Shown: one piece after another, positions 48,150 through 56,378 of the stretch
How positions within the stretch are numbered: position 1 is the stretch's first letter
How the letters are laid out: each line of letters opens with the position of its first letter
NCBI RefSeq assembly: GCF_000203915.1
Contig: NC_008390.1
Location: 2,604,001 to 2,668,000 of the forward strand
DNA length: 64,000 nucleotides
From: Burkholderia ambifaria AMMD
GTDB taxonomy: Bacteria > Pseudomonadota > Gammaproteobacteria > Burkholderiales > Burkholderiaceae
Direction of reading: 5' to 3'
The notes under the pieces: model-generated
Seen by the model: only the letters and a program-made list of their open reading frames with translations
The model's database searches: none
Told to the model about the DNA's origin: nothing
Program-made: the position numbers and the translations under genes

Positions 48150-48499
48150 TCGCCGCTGGCGCATTCACTGCCTCCCTCCCGAATGCCCTCACCCGGTCGC
48201 CCGATCCGTTCGACCTTATCCCGAGCGCCTGGCGCACCGGTCGGCAAGCAAAACCGACGCTGACCATCAGCCCGGATCTGTTTGCGATTGCCGGCACCCG
48301 TGCGGCTGAAAACTGGCTGGCGGCTCGTCCCACTGCGCGCCCGAACCAATGGTGTCGGTCGACGTTCGACAATCTCATCGCCGGCCTCGGCCGCATCCCC
48401 TCCTACGCAGATTGCCTCGCGGCTTTCGAACGTGCGTTCAAGCGTCGCATCGAAGCTGCCTCCCGCACCGAACGTAAAACTGCGGAGGTGCGCGCATGA
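48149..48499 (+). CDS. Phage hypothetical protein, tandem copy A, lacking a standard start codon
   Basis: About 116 residues, with clear coding character from DLIPSAWRTGRQAKPTL to the stop at 48497-48499. No ATG, GTG or TTG exists in frame between the end of the preceding gene and this region. The only plausible start is ATC at 48149, overlapping the preceding TAA as TAATC, where TAATG would be the usual coupled start. It resembles the next gene (AGTRAAENWL versus AGSRAAELWL, then a shared F..RRI end). Function unknown. Confidence 0.6.
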   Translation: MAAGAFTASLPNALTRSPDPFDLIPSAWRTGRQAKPTLTISPDLFAIAGTRAAENWLAARPTARPNQWCRSTFDNLIAGLGRIPSYADCLAAFERAFKRRIEAASRTERKTAEVRA

Positions 48500-48795
48500 G
48501 CTCGTCAATTCTCGAAATTGTCCGCGCATCGCTGCGCGATTCGGCTGGCTTTGAACAGTCCCTTACCGTCAGCCTGAAATTTCCGCTTTTCGTTCGCGCC
48601 GGATCTCGGGCAGCTGAGCTTTGGCTCGGGCAGTCCGCGCGGAGCATGGCTGACTTCCGTGATCACCGCTTCGCGAACCTGCTAGGCGCCTCGGCGCCGG
48701 CCCCGTCTGATGAGGATCGCCGGACGGCCTTCAATGTCGCATTCGCACGTCGCATTGCTACTGCAATCGTTCACGGTGAGGTGGCCCATGTTTAA
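48496..48795 (+). CDS. Phage hypothetical protein, tandem copy B
   Basis: A 99-residue protein of unknown function, a diverged relative of the gene before it. Shared marks are FVRAGSRAAELWLGQ and the ending AFNVAFARRIATAI. It overlaps the upstream gene by ATGA. Such short overlapping early genes are typical of phage replication blocks. Confidence 0.72.
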   Translation: MSSSILEIVRASLRDSAGFEQSLTVSLKFPLFVRAGSRAAELWLGQSARSMADFRDHRFANLLGASAPAPSDEDRRTAFNVAFARRIATAIVHGEVAHV

Positions 48796-49000
48796 CGTTG
48801 CAGCAATTCATCCGGCAGCACCATTCGCGTCGACGACCCTCCAGCAACTTGAGCAACTCGAAGCGATGTTCCATGCGATCCGCAGCGAGCTGGAGTCGGA
48901 TTGCTACGCCTATCACCTGGCCAATCTCGGGCAAGAGATCGCGAGCAGCTACGTGGCCGCAATGGATAAGGTCGTTCAGATGGAGGTTCACCATGTCTAA
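48788..49000 (+). CDS. Small phage hypothetical protein
   Basis: A 70-residue protein, largely helical (LQQLEQLEAMFHAIRSELES, then YHLANLGQEIASSYVAAMDK). It overlaps both neighbours by 8 nt, which indicates one translationally coupled transcript. No family recognised. Confidence 0.65.
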   Translation: MFNVAAIHPAAPFASTTLQQLEQLEAMFHAIRSELESDCYAYHLANLGQEIASSYVAAMDKVVQMEVHHV

Positions 49001-49394
49001 GAGACAACCTGATGCAGCCGGCCTGCTCGCCTTCTTTTGGGACCGCTTCGATGCGACCGCAGCAACTGATGAGGAGCTGGAGTATCTGTCCAGTGCTTCA
49101 GGCGAAGTTGCGCACGCGGCGTGGACACTCAGCTCACACATATCAGGGATTGGTGGTCTGATCGAGCGCGACCGTGGCTTCGAAGGTAAACCGCAATGCG
49201 GCGAGCTCCAGGATGCCGATCAAGCAGCACTGCTGTATCGCATCGCCAGCGAGCTCGAGGCAATTGGCCATCTCGCCTACATCGGAAGCGAGTCGGATTC
49301 TGTGCTCCGCGCTCGGACGGCTGAGAAGCTCGCGGCCGGAAAATCTCGTCGTGTACGGATCCCTGAGCAGTCCTCAACGCTCGAGGTGGTTTGA
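48993..49394 (+). CDS. Phage hypothetical protein
   Basis: A 133-residue mostly helical protein starting MSKRQPDAAGLLAFFWDRFD, with TGGAGG 7 nt upstream of ATG 48993. The opening is shared by several phage accessory proteins, but no function can be assigned. It is coupled to the primase-helicase gene by a TGATG overlap, so it may act in replication. Confidence 0.68.
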   Translation: MSKRQPDAAGLLAFFWDRFDATAATDEELEYLSSASGEVAHAAWTLSSHISGIGGLIERDRGFEGKPQCGELQDADQAALLYRIASELEAIGHLAYIGSESDSVLRARTAEKLAAGKSRRVRIPEQSSTLEVV

Positions 49395-51787
49395 TGAGCG
49401 TTAATGTAGAACAAGAACGCATGCGCGCGGCACTGAGCCACGTACCGGCAGACGACCGCGATACGTGGGTTCAGATGGGTATGGCTATCAAGGCCGAGTT
49501 CGGCGAAGCCGGGTTCGACTTCTGGGACGACTGGTCGCGTTCTGCCTCGAACTACAGCGAGGCCGATGCGAAATCGGTCTGGAAGTCGTTTCGCTCGGGC
49601 GGTATCACGATCGCCAGTCTGTTCAAGCGAGCGATCGAGCATGGCTACCGTGAAAGCGAGCCCATGACCGCGCTGTCGGCCGACGAGCGCGAACGCCGCC
49701 GAGTTGAACGTGATCGTGAAGCGGCCGCCGCCGCAGAGATCCACCAACGCACGCAGGCGGCCGCGGCCACCAGGGCACGCAATCTCTGGGAGAAGGCCGG
49801 TACCGTTCATGCGGACCACGCCTACGTCCGCGCGAAGCGAATCAAGCCCTACGGAGCGAAGCAACTGCGTGACCAGCTCGTCGTCAAGCTGCAGGACATT
49901 GACGGCGAGCACCATTCCGCACAATACATCCAGGCAGATGGTCACAAAACCTTCCAGACCGGTGGCCGAATCAGCGGGTGCTTCGTCGTGGTCAGTGCCG
50001 GAGTCAAGCCGAATGGCAAGACACCGCTGCTAATCTGCGAGGGTTACGCGACGGCCTGTTCGCTTCACGAAGCAACGGGTTATCCCGTCGCTGCGGCTAT
50101 GAATGCCGGTAACCTTCTGAACGTCGCGCGCGCCTGGCGCCAAAAGCATCCTGAGCTGCGTATTGTGCTCTGTGCGGACGACGACGCGGAAACTGCCGGT
50201 AATCCGGGCATGAACAAGGCAACCGAGGCAGCGCGCGCGGTCGCTGCATTTCTAGCGGTGCCTGACTTCGGTAAAGACCGCCCCGCACAAGTATCGGATT
50301 TCAATGACCTGCACTGCCTCGATGGGCTCGAGGTGGTACGACGCTGCGTCGACGCGGCGACTGCGGCGGTCGACGCCACCGCCCCTAAGAAGCGCCCGGC
50401 GCCGACCGTCAACCTCTCCTGCGCGGCCGACATCGTGCCGGAGCCGATTCACTGGCTCTGGCCTGGCTGGCTGCCTGCCGGCAAGCTCTCGATCCTCGCC
50501 GGGCAACCTGGGTGCGGAAAAACGACCATTGCCATTTCGCTGTCGTCTGCCATCTCGAACGGCGCAGAGTGGCCGGACGGTGCACGCTGCAAAGCGCCGG
50601 GAAACGTTTTGATCTGGACCGGAGAAGACGGGCTCGCCGATACGCTTGTCCCTCGCCTTATGGCAGCCGGCGCTGATCTCAGGCGCGTTTTCTTCGTGGA
50701 GTCGATCACGAATGAGGCGGGCGGGCTCCAGCCATTCGATCCAAGCCGCGATGTTCCCATTCTGGCCGAGCGCGTCGAGCAGATCGGCGGTGCGAGCATG
50801 CTTGTCGTCGATCCAATCATCAGTGTGGTGAACGGCGACTCTCACAAGTCCGGCGACGTTCGGAAATCGCTTCAGCCGCTGATCGACCTCGGGGCTGCCC
50901 ACGGGTGCGCAATCCTCGGCATCACGCACTTCTCGAAGGGCTCGAAGGGCTCATCGCCGACCGAGCGCATTCTTGGCTCGCAGGCGTTCGGCGCCGCTGC
51001 GCGGATGATTCTGGTCGCCGGCAAGGATGACGCGTCAGACCGCCGGATCTTCGCCAAGTCGAAATGCAATATCGCCGGCGATTCCGGGGGGTTCGAGTAT
51101 GCGATCGAAACGCTCGACGCTCAGGACGGTCTCGCATCAAGCCGGATCGCATGGGGCGAACCTCTCGACGGCTCGGCGCGCGAGATCCTCCGCGAACTGG
51201 AGGCCGATGACCAGGACACCGACGAGCAGAACGAGCGCGAATCGAAGTTCGAGCGTGCACGTTGCATGCTTTACGAATGGCTAACTCCTTTCATGAGCAC
51301 CAAGGAGATGAAAGCAGCGGCCCAGGCCGAAGGCGTGAGCTGGCGTATGGTGGAAGCTGCCAAGGCCGCCGAGGTGAAGGCCGGCAACAAAATCCGAGCC
51401 GTGAAGCATGGCAAGGATTGGGGATGGATTTGGGATAATCACGACGCCAAGTACGGCGATTCAACTCCGCACTCGCAGATCGTCTCAAGTCCGCAAGAAA
51501 TTCAAGTCCGCAAAGGCGATTGCGGAGTTGAATCCATTATCCAGCAAGGATCAGAAGCCAAGTCCGCAAGTCCGCAGTCGGTTGGCGGGGTTGCCGGCAT
51601 TGCCCACACATGTCCGCAATCCCCCGTCAACTCCGTACACTCAGGAAATCATTGCGGAGTTGCGGACTTGACGGCAAACCCTTACCCATCAAGGGAGTCA
51701 ACTCCGCAATCACGTCCGCATCCCGTCTCAGACTGCGGACTTGACGGTGATGTCGCGGCGGCGGCCGAACTGGAGGACGACGTATGA
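49394..51787 (+). CDS. Primase-helicase: PriCT_2, Toprim-like and RepA-type ATPase domains
   Basis: A 797-residue replication protein. Domains in order: PriCT_2 (residues 5-85, TWVQMGMAIKAEFGEAGFDFW and WKSFRSGGITIASLFK), a Toprim-like part with LLICEGYATACSLHEA (about 213) and acidic LCADDDAE (about 258), and an AAA_25/RepA helicase with Walker A GQPGCGKTT (about 370) and LVVDPIISVVNGD. The last 120 or so residues are a polar Ser/Pro-rich tail whose DNA carries the iteron-like array. ATG 49394 is used rather than TTG 49391. It likely starts replication of the element from its own 3' end. Confidence 0.9.
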   Translation: MSVNVEQERMRAALSHVPADDRDTWVQMGMAIKAEFGEAGFDFWDDWSRSASNYSEADAKSVWKSFRSGGITIASLFKRAIEHGYRESEPMTALSADERERRRVERDREAAAAAEIHQRTQAAAATRARNLWEKAGTVHADHAYVRAKRIKPYGAKQLRDQLVVKLQDIDGEHHSAQYIQADGHKTFQTGGRISGCFVVVSAGVKPNGKTPLLICEGYATACSLHEATGYPVAAAMNAGNLLNVARAWRQKHPELRIVLCADDDAETAGNPGMNKATEAARAVAAFLAVPDFGKDRPAQVSDFNDLHCLDGLEVVRRCVDAATAAVDATAPKKRPAPTVNLSCAADIVPEPIHWLWPGWLPAGKLSILAGQPGCGKTTIAISLSSAISNGAEWPDGARCKAPGNVLIWTGEDGLADTLVPRLMAAGADLRRVFFVESITNEAGGLQPFDPSRDVPILAERVEQIGGASMLVVDPIISVVNGDSHKSGDVRKSLQPLIDLGAAHGCAILGITHFSKGSKGSSPTERILGSQAFGAAARMILVAGKDDASDRRIFAKSKCNIAGDSGGFEYAIETLDAQDGLASSRIAWGEPLDGSAREILRELEADDQDTDEQNERESKFERARCMLYEWLTPFMSTKEMKAAAQAEGVSWRMVEAAKAAEVKAGNKIRAVKHGKDWGWIWDNHDAKYGDSTPHSQIVSSPQEIQVRKGDCGVESIIQQGSEAKSASPQSVGGVAGIAHTCPQSPVNSVHSGNHCGVADLTANPYPSRESTPQSRPHPVSDCGLDGDVAAAAELEDDV
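51461..51744. repeat. Iteron-like array, 13 copies of TCAASTCCGCA inside the primase-helicase gene
   Basis: Copies on the plus strand begin near 51461, 51485, 51502, 51558, 51566, 51608, 51627, 51698 and 51710. Copies on the minus strand lie at 51521-51531, 51653-51662, 51661-51671 and 51734-51744. Six match all 11 bases of TCAACTCCGCA or TCAAGTCCGCA, and several others differ by one or two. The copies lie in different reading frames and both directions, so they are not a protein repeat. Confidence 0.85.
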
Positions 51788-52272
51788 GCATTGTTGCGAT
51801 TTTGAGCAAAGCCAGATCGCTGGGCATACGTCTGAGCGTCGCGGGAGACGTTGTGAAAATGAAGGGGCCGCCCGATGCGATCGCAGCAATCAAGCCGGAA
51901 ATCGCTGCGCGCAAGCCGGAGATCATGGCGTACCTGCTCGCCGCTAGGGACGGTTGTCAACAAATCCCGGCTGACTGCATTGGCGCGCTGTGCTCTTCGG
52001 ATGGCGGCCTGTACTTGCCGTGGATGCCGGTCCTCGGGCCGGAACAGCTGCAATCGATGCAGCGGGAGCTATTCGATGTCGTCGACGAGCTCGCGCGGCT
52101 TGAGCGCTGGCCCGACGATGATTACGACATCGTCATCGGGGCTATCGAGCGCCAACCTCCCTCGACGTTGCGCCCGGATCTTGCACACTTCCGTGAGCAG
52201 CTTCGGGTTGCTCGAATCCAAGCTGAAGCGAGGCAGACGGCAAGCAGGCGAGCATGGAAGTTCGATCGATGA
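51784..52272 (+). CDS. Protein with TubC-like N-terminal docking domain
   Basis: A 162-residue protein. The first 50 residues (IVAILSKARSLGIRLSVAGD through KPEIAARKPEIMAYLL) match the TubC_N docking fold known from peptide/polyketide synthases and also seen in mobile elements. The rest is helical and charged, with no known domain. It overlaps the primase-helicase stop by ATGA. It may dock to the replication protein or to a host partner (inference). Confidence 0.72.
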   Translation: MSIVAILSKARSLGIRLSVAGDVVKMKGPPDAIAAIKPEIAARKPEIMAYLLAARDGCQQIPADCIGALCSSDGGLYLPWMPVLGPEQLQSMQRELFDVVDELARLERWPDDDYDIVIGAIERQPPSTLRPDLAHFREQLRVARIQAEARQTASRRAWKFDR

Positions 52273-52393
52273 TTGCCATCGGCACACGCTGCGCGAGTCG
52301 GCGATGAAAGCGGACCTCGTCAGCTTGACGGCATGGGATCATGAGCGGATGCAGCAGAGCACCGCTCGGTGCAACACACGACCAAAGGGGTAA

Positions 52394-52768
52394 ATGATGA
52401 TCGATGGCTTAGTAAGCGGGCGCCTCTACGGCGAAGCCCAGATCGGGACAGGACAGAATGGAAAGCGATTCGTGACATGCAAGGTGCGCGCGACTGCTGG
52501 CGATGGTGAAACGATGTTCGTCAATGTAATCGCGTTCAACGACGAAGTACAGACCGCGTTGCTCGCCCTCGGAGACACGGATAGCGTATCGCTCTCAGGC
52601 GCGCTCACGCCGAAGGTCTGGGCTGACAAGAATGGCGTCGTGAAGCCGGCGCTCGATATGGTTGCTCACGGGCTTTTGACGGCGTACCACGTGCAGCGCA
52701 AGCGGAAGGCAGTTCATCCACCAACGTCGGACGGGCACGCGGCGGCCGGCACGGACGATGATCTTTGA
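52394..52768 (+). CDS. Single-stranded DNA-binding (OB-fold) protein
   Basis: A 124-residue SSB-like protein. The OB-fold strands are ASGRLYGEAQIGTG-like (DGLVSGRLYGEAQIG), RFVTCKVRATAGDGETMFVN and DTDSVSLSGALTPKVW. The C terminus ends in the acidic DDDL. AAAGGGG precedes ATG 52394. It is placed after the primase-helicase, as expected for a replication module. The 121 bp between it and the previous gene show only a doubtful 29-codon frame. Confidence 0.85.
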   Translation: MMIDGLVSGRLYGEAQIGTGQNGKRFVTCKVRATAGDGETMFVNVIAFNDEVQTALLALGDTDSVSLSGALTPKVWADKNGVVKPALDMVAHGLLTAYHVQRKRKAVHPPTSDGHAAAGTDDDL

Positions 52769-52775
52769 GGAGCAC

Positions 52776-53462
52776 ATGAACTTCTACAAGCTCAAGGAGG
52801 CCGCCACGGCAATCGCTGCGGTGCTCTACCCTGCAAACTCTGGCGAAGAGAGCGAAGGTCCACGGCAAGATGCGGAGCGCAGCTATCTCGCTGCGCTTCA
52901 GCACGCTGTCTGCGAAGACGAAATCGTCTATCGGGATCCGGGTAGCAAGCTGCCTATTCATCAAGACGGCATTGCGGCTTTCATGACCTCTCACTGGTGC
53001 GTCGTCAGCGTTGCAGATCTCAACGCATGGCTGCAGGCGAAAGGCATCGGCGTTCAGGTGCCATCCGTCTCGAGCGATTCCGACCACATGGATGAATCTG
53101 CCGACACGACCCAAGAGGCGGGCGTGGTAGAGCCCGACTGGCCGACGAGCGCTCAATTAGCGGATGCCCTCGGGCCCTATCTGGTTGATGGTCGCGACGG
53201 CGAATGGCTGAAGCGACGGTTAAATGATGCGGATCGATATGCCGATCTTCTGAAGTACAGGCGGAAAGAAGGAAGAAGGCCTGTCGCCAGATGGAACGCC
53301 GGCGGTGTGACCGTCTACCTGATCGCGTTGAAAGAGTTGACCTGGAAGGGCGCGAAAGCTGCGCTAGAGAAGCACTATCCAGATTCGCTGGGCGTGCTCG
53401 ACGGTCTTGGGCAGCGTGAGGAGAAGGCGCCAGCCCAATGGTTTCCCACTACGCACGATTAA
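52776..53462 (+). CDS. Phage hypothetical protein
   Basis: A 228-residue protein. The N-terminal part (FYKLKEAATAIAAVLYP, then VVSVADLNAWLQAKGI) resembles phage proteins with a DNA-binding-like helical head. The C-terminal part (EWLKRRLNDADRYADLL, then GKGAKAALEKHYP-like) is helical and basic. ATG 52776 with TTGAGGAGC upstream is preferred to 52758. Function unknown. It ends the replication block, before a regulatory gap. Confidence 0.7.
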   Translation: MNFYKLKEAATAIAAVLYPANSGEESEGPRQDAERSYLAALQHAVCEDEIVYRDPGSKLPIHQDGIAAFMTSHWCVVSVADLNAWLQAKGIGVQVPSVSSDSDHMDESADTTQEAGVVEPDWPTSAQLADALGPYLVDGRDGEWLKRRLNDADRYADLLKYRRKEGRRPVARWNAGGVTVYLIALKELTWKGAKAALEKHYPDSLGVLDGLGQREEKAPAQWFPTTHD

Positions 53463-53498
53463 CCGCCGCATTCGCTCATCCCCGCATTACATCCTGCG

Positions 53499-53525
53499 GT
53501 GACCATACGGTCACCGTACGGTCGC
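53499..53525. promoter_or_regulatory. Tandem operator-like palindromes between replication and tail genes
   Basis: ACCATACGGTC (53504-53514) and ACCGTACGGTC (53515-53525) are adjacent repeats; the second contains the perfect palindrome ACCGTACGGT. GGTGACC-ATAC-GGTCACC (53499-53516) is also an inverted repeat. This fits a repressor or activator site controlling the downstream genes. Confidence 0.55.
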
Positions 53526-53603
53526 ACTGGCTGACTACCGTAGCTAAAGTGCTCTCGACATCTCGCGCCCGCATCGCGCTGGCGCCCAGACCGAGAGGAC
53601 TCT

Positions 53604-54557
53604 ATGGCACGCACCCAACAGCTCACCGCCGCAGTTCAGGCAAAGCCCAATTTGACCATCGACGCAGAGACGATCAGCAATCTGCGCGAACTGCTCGATC
53701 AGCGTAAAAAACTCGATGATGCCGTCAACGCAGCTCCGGCGGAAATCAGCTCGCTCGAGGCCGAACTCTCGAGCCTTCGCCAACAAATGGGCGCTCTCGA
53801 AGCCGATGTCGTTTTCATCGATGAAACGCAGCTGCCCGCCAAGCAGAAGCAAATCAAGGCGCTGAACGAAGTTCTCGCGGAGAAGGAGCTCGCCGTCCGT
53901 CGTAAGAAGGTGCTCCTCGAAACACTTGAGGCCCGTGCGCCGGACCTCGACGAAAAAATCGAAATTGCAATTGGCTTCGTCCGAGTCGAGGCCGGTATCG
54001 CATCGCAGTCGCTGCGATCCGACATCGCCGAAGAACTGCGCGGCAAAGTCCATGAGCTGCAACAGATCTACGCGAAAGTTCGGGCACTGAACGGCCTTGT
54101 GCGGAACGATCGCACGGCGGATTTCCTGCTGAGTGCGCTTGTTCCCGATCTCGATCACTGCATGCGCGTCATCACGCAGACCGGGACATACGAGCAATCA
54201 ACCAATCTGTTGGAAATCAGAACCGACGACACCGCGGCGGCCGAGGCGGAGATCTCCGAAGTAATGCGACCAATCACAGAAGTGTTGGCGCTCGCGCGGA
54301 ATCATCGTCCGTATGTGCCGCTCGCTAAACGCCCGGCTCCGTATGTCCGCAAGGGGGCATGGGATGGCCCTGGAGGTCGCGTCGATCGCCCGGAGGAACC
54401 CGAGGAACCGCCGGTGCGTATGAAAACGATCGACGAGGCCCTCGCCGAGCCGTACGAAATCAAGGGCGATTCCAGCGGCTTCCGGACGTGGAAGCAAGCT
54501 CAAGAAATGAACATGACTGCGGCGATCACCGACGCGCAGCAGTCTGCCGAGCAGTAA
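53604..54557 (+). CDS. Coiled-coil phage protein of unknown function
   Basis: A 317-residue protein dominated by a long coiled coil (about residues 25-110, with ISSLEAELSSLRQQMGALEA and KQKQIKALNEVLAEKELAV). It then has a helical domain and a Pro/Glu-rich tail (RVDRPEEPEEPPVR). GAGGA precedes ATG 53604. It is the first gene of the tail block. A scaffold-like or assembly-interference role would suit its shape and place, but nothing in the sequence proves it. Confidence 0.68.
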   Translation: MARTQQLTAAVQAKPNLTIDAETISNLRELLDQRKKLDDAVNAAPAEISSLEAELSSLRQQMGALEADVVFIDETQLPAKQKQIKALNEVLAEKELAVRRKKVLLETLEARAPDLDEKIEIAIGFVRVEAGIASQSLRSDIAEELRGKVHELQQIYAKVRALNGLVRNDRTADFLLSALVPDLDHCMRVITQTGTYEQSTNLLEIRTDDTAAAEAEISEVMRPITEVLALARNHRPYVPLAKRPAPYVRKGAWDGPGGRVDRPEEPEEPPVRMKTIDEALAEPYEIKGDSSGFRTWKQAQEMNMTAAITDAQQSAEQ

Positions 54558-54659
54558 GGATCAAGCAATGAACAGGGGAACTTCAAATTCGATCTCTGCG
54601 ATAACCGGAGTGAGTATGCAGGCAACTTCCACGAGCTCGACATGAGCCGCTACGAGTAA
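54558..54659 (+). pseudogene. In-frame coding remnant after the coiled-coil gene
   Basis: The same frame as the upstream gene stays open after its TAA and encodes NEQGNFKFDLCDNRSEY then AGNFHELDMSRYE before a TAA at 54657-54659. The composition looks coding but there is no start codon. It may be the end of a deleted gene, or a readthrough extension. Confidence 0.45.
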
Positions 54660-54676
54660 CGCGGGGGCGGTTAACC

Positions 54677-56230
54677 ATGGCGAGCAAAATTTCGATCGCG
54701 ATTACCGCGAATAACCAGGCATCCGGCCCGATCGGGAAGGTCCAGAACAGTCTGGCAAAGCTCCAGGCGCAAGCAAGTAAGGGTGGTCTCAGCAATATCG
54801 GGCGCTCGATTTCGCTCGGGTTCTCCTCGAACAGTGGCGCGATCTCCGAGATCGCGAGCTTTGTCGGCAAGGCTGGAATCATCGGTGGCGTGACAGCGCT
54901 GACGATGAAAATTGCACAGATGGAGTCGCAATGGGCGTCGTCGGTGCGCTCGATGAATAACCTCGGGATTCGAACTGGGTTGCCGACGACGACCGCCTAC
55001 GGCGTGCAGTACGCCGGGCGCCTGGCTGGGTTGTCGCCCGAGCAGGCGAATTCAGGAATCGAGCAAGTTCGGCAGTCGTACAGTGACGCGCTCAACAACC
55101 GTAACCCGGAGGCGCTCAAGCGTTTCCAGGCGGCCGGCATCTCGACGAATCCGGCGCGTCTCGACTCCATCGAGACCGTGCTGACGAAGCTTGCGGCCTA
55201 CTCGGAAACGCTGAGAAAGCAGGGCAAGTATGGAGGTGCGCAGAACTTCCTCAATGCTGCCGGAGCCGGGTCGCTGATCGATTTCCTGAATCGCGGGCCC
55301 AGGCAGGTTGCGGCAGATCTGCAGGCTGCGAAAGCCTACGTTCCGACGGAGCAGGATATTCAGCGCGCCCGCGAATATGCGGACGCATCGGCAAAGCTGA
55401 GCATCACCTATGACCGTCTGAAGACGACGGTTCTGAGCGACCTCGAACCTGCTCTCAATTCGGTCCTCAACGGAATTCAGTTTTTCTTCGATGCGTCGAG
55501 CGGCCGCGGTCGTCCGCAGGCGCAGCCGAACGGATCGGGTGGTACCGAACAGCGCATCTGGGACGGGTTCGAGCGCTTCGGGAATTCGCTCCGCGGCCGT
55601 GGGCCGTACACGATGTCCCAGCTGAACACGAAGACATCCGTCGGCAATGGTGCGCAGCTCGAGCAGGCGCGCTCGATAGTCGAGTGGTACATGAATCACG
55701 GAACCGACCGCGCATTTGCAATCGGCATGGCGGCGAATGCGTTCGGCGAAAGCCGCTTCAACGACCGCGAGACAAATGCAACTGGGCACGTCGGCTATTT
55801 TCAGTGGAGTCGCGACCGGCAGCGAATCTACGAGCAGACATTCGGGAGACCGCTCGCTCTGGCGCGGCCCGAAGAGCAGATGAGGTACTCGCTCTGGGAA
55901 ATGCAAAACACTGAATCGAGAGCCGGAAAGGCTCTTATGTCGACAAAGGACGCCGGCACCGCGGCAGCACTCATTTCGTCTCTGTATGAACGCCACGGCA
56001 ATCCTGCGGAAGACGCTCATCGTGCGTCAATCGCTCGCGGGCTTGACGCTGAACTGGGACCGGCGGTCGGGGAGCCGGGGAAGGTGCGCATCGAGATCGT
56101 GCACAAGAACCCGCCCGCCGGCACGAGCGCGAACGTGACTTCGTCTCCGAACGTTGAGACGGAGATGAAGACCGACCGACAACAAGCGCCGCTTGGCGAC
56201 CAGTACGCATATTCGCCGGGCAACTTCTAA
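54677..56230 (+). CDS. Tape-measure-like protein with tail lysozyme domain
   Basis: A 517-residue virion-type protein. The N terminus is tape-measure-like (SIAITANNQASGPIGKVQNS, a hydrophobic helix near residue 75, then repeats of helical turns). From about residue 330 a phage tail lysozyme domain follows (ARSIVEWYMNHGTDRAFAIG, AFGESRFN, GYFQWSRDRQRIYE). Such domains open peptidoglycan during DNA entry. It is short for a tape measure, implying a short tail or an internal virion protein. Confidence 0.8.
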   Translation: MASKISIAITANNQASGPIGKVQNSLAKLQAQASKGGLSNIGRSISLGFSSNSGAISEIASFVGKAGIIGGVTALTMKIAQMESQWASSVRSMNNLGIRTGLPTTTAYGVQYAGRLAGLSPEQANSGIEQVRQSYSDALNNRNPEALKRFQAAGISTNPARLDSIETVLTKLAAYSETLRKQGKYGGAQNFLNAAGAGSLIDFLNRGPRQVAADLQAAKAYVPTEQDIQRAREYADASAKLSITYDRLKTTVLSDLEPALNSVLNGIQFFFDASSGRGRPQAQPNGSGGTEQRIWDGFERFGNSLRGRGPYTMSQLNTKTSVGNGAQLEQARSIVEWYMNHGTDRAFAIGMAANAFGESRFNDRETNATGHVGYFQWSRDRQRIYEQTFGRPLALARPEEQMRYSLWEMQNTESRAGKALMSTKDAGTAAALISSLYERHGNPAEDAHRASIARGLDAELGPAVGEPGKVRIEIVHKNPPAGTSANVTSSPNVETEMKTDRQQAPLGDQYAYSPGNF

Positions 56231-56378
56231 ACACATGCTCGCCCCAGCCGGCGGTGGGTAAAAACACCGGCAACTGCTGACGTTCATGGAAGCGGGCACC
56301 CTTCCGGGCCTTTCGGCCGGCCAACCCCGCGGCGGGCGGCAGTACTTCACTTAACGTGCCCTGAGATTTGGAGGTTCA

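Noticed and set aside
52303..52393. 29-codon frame (MKADLVSLTAWDHERMQQ) before the SSB-like gene
   Set aside because: No ribosome site or homologue pattern; the AAGGGG at its end serves the SSB-like start.
53461..53603. CRISPR-like or tRNA-like structure in the repeat gap
   Set aside because: Only two short adjacent repeats; no spacer-repeat periodicity and no cloverleaf.
54568..54645. Small frame MNRGTSNSISAITGVSMQAT between the coiled-coil and tail genes
   Set aside because: It has no convincing ribosome site, and the other frame over the same bases looks more like protein.
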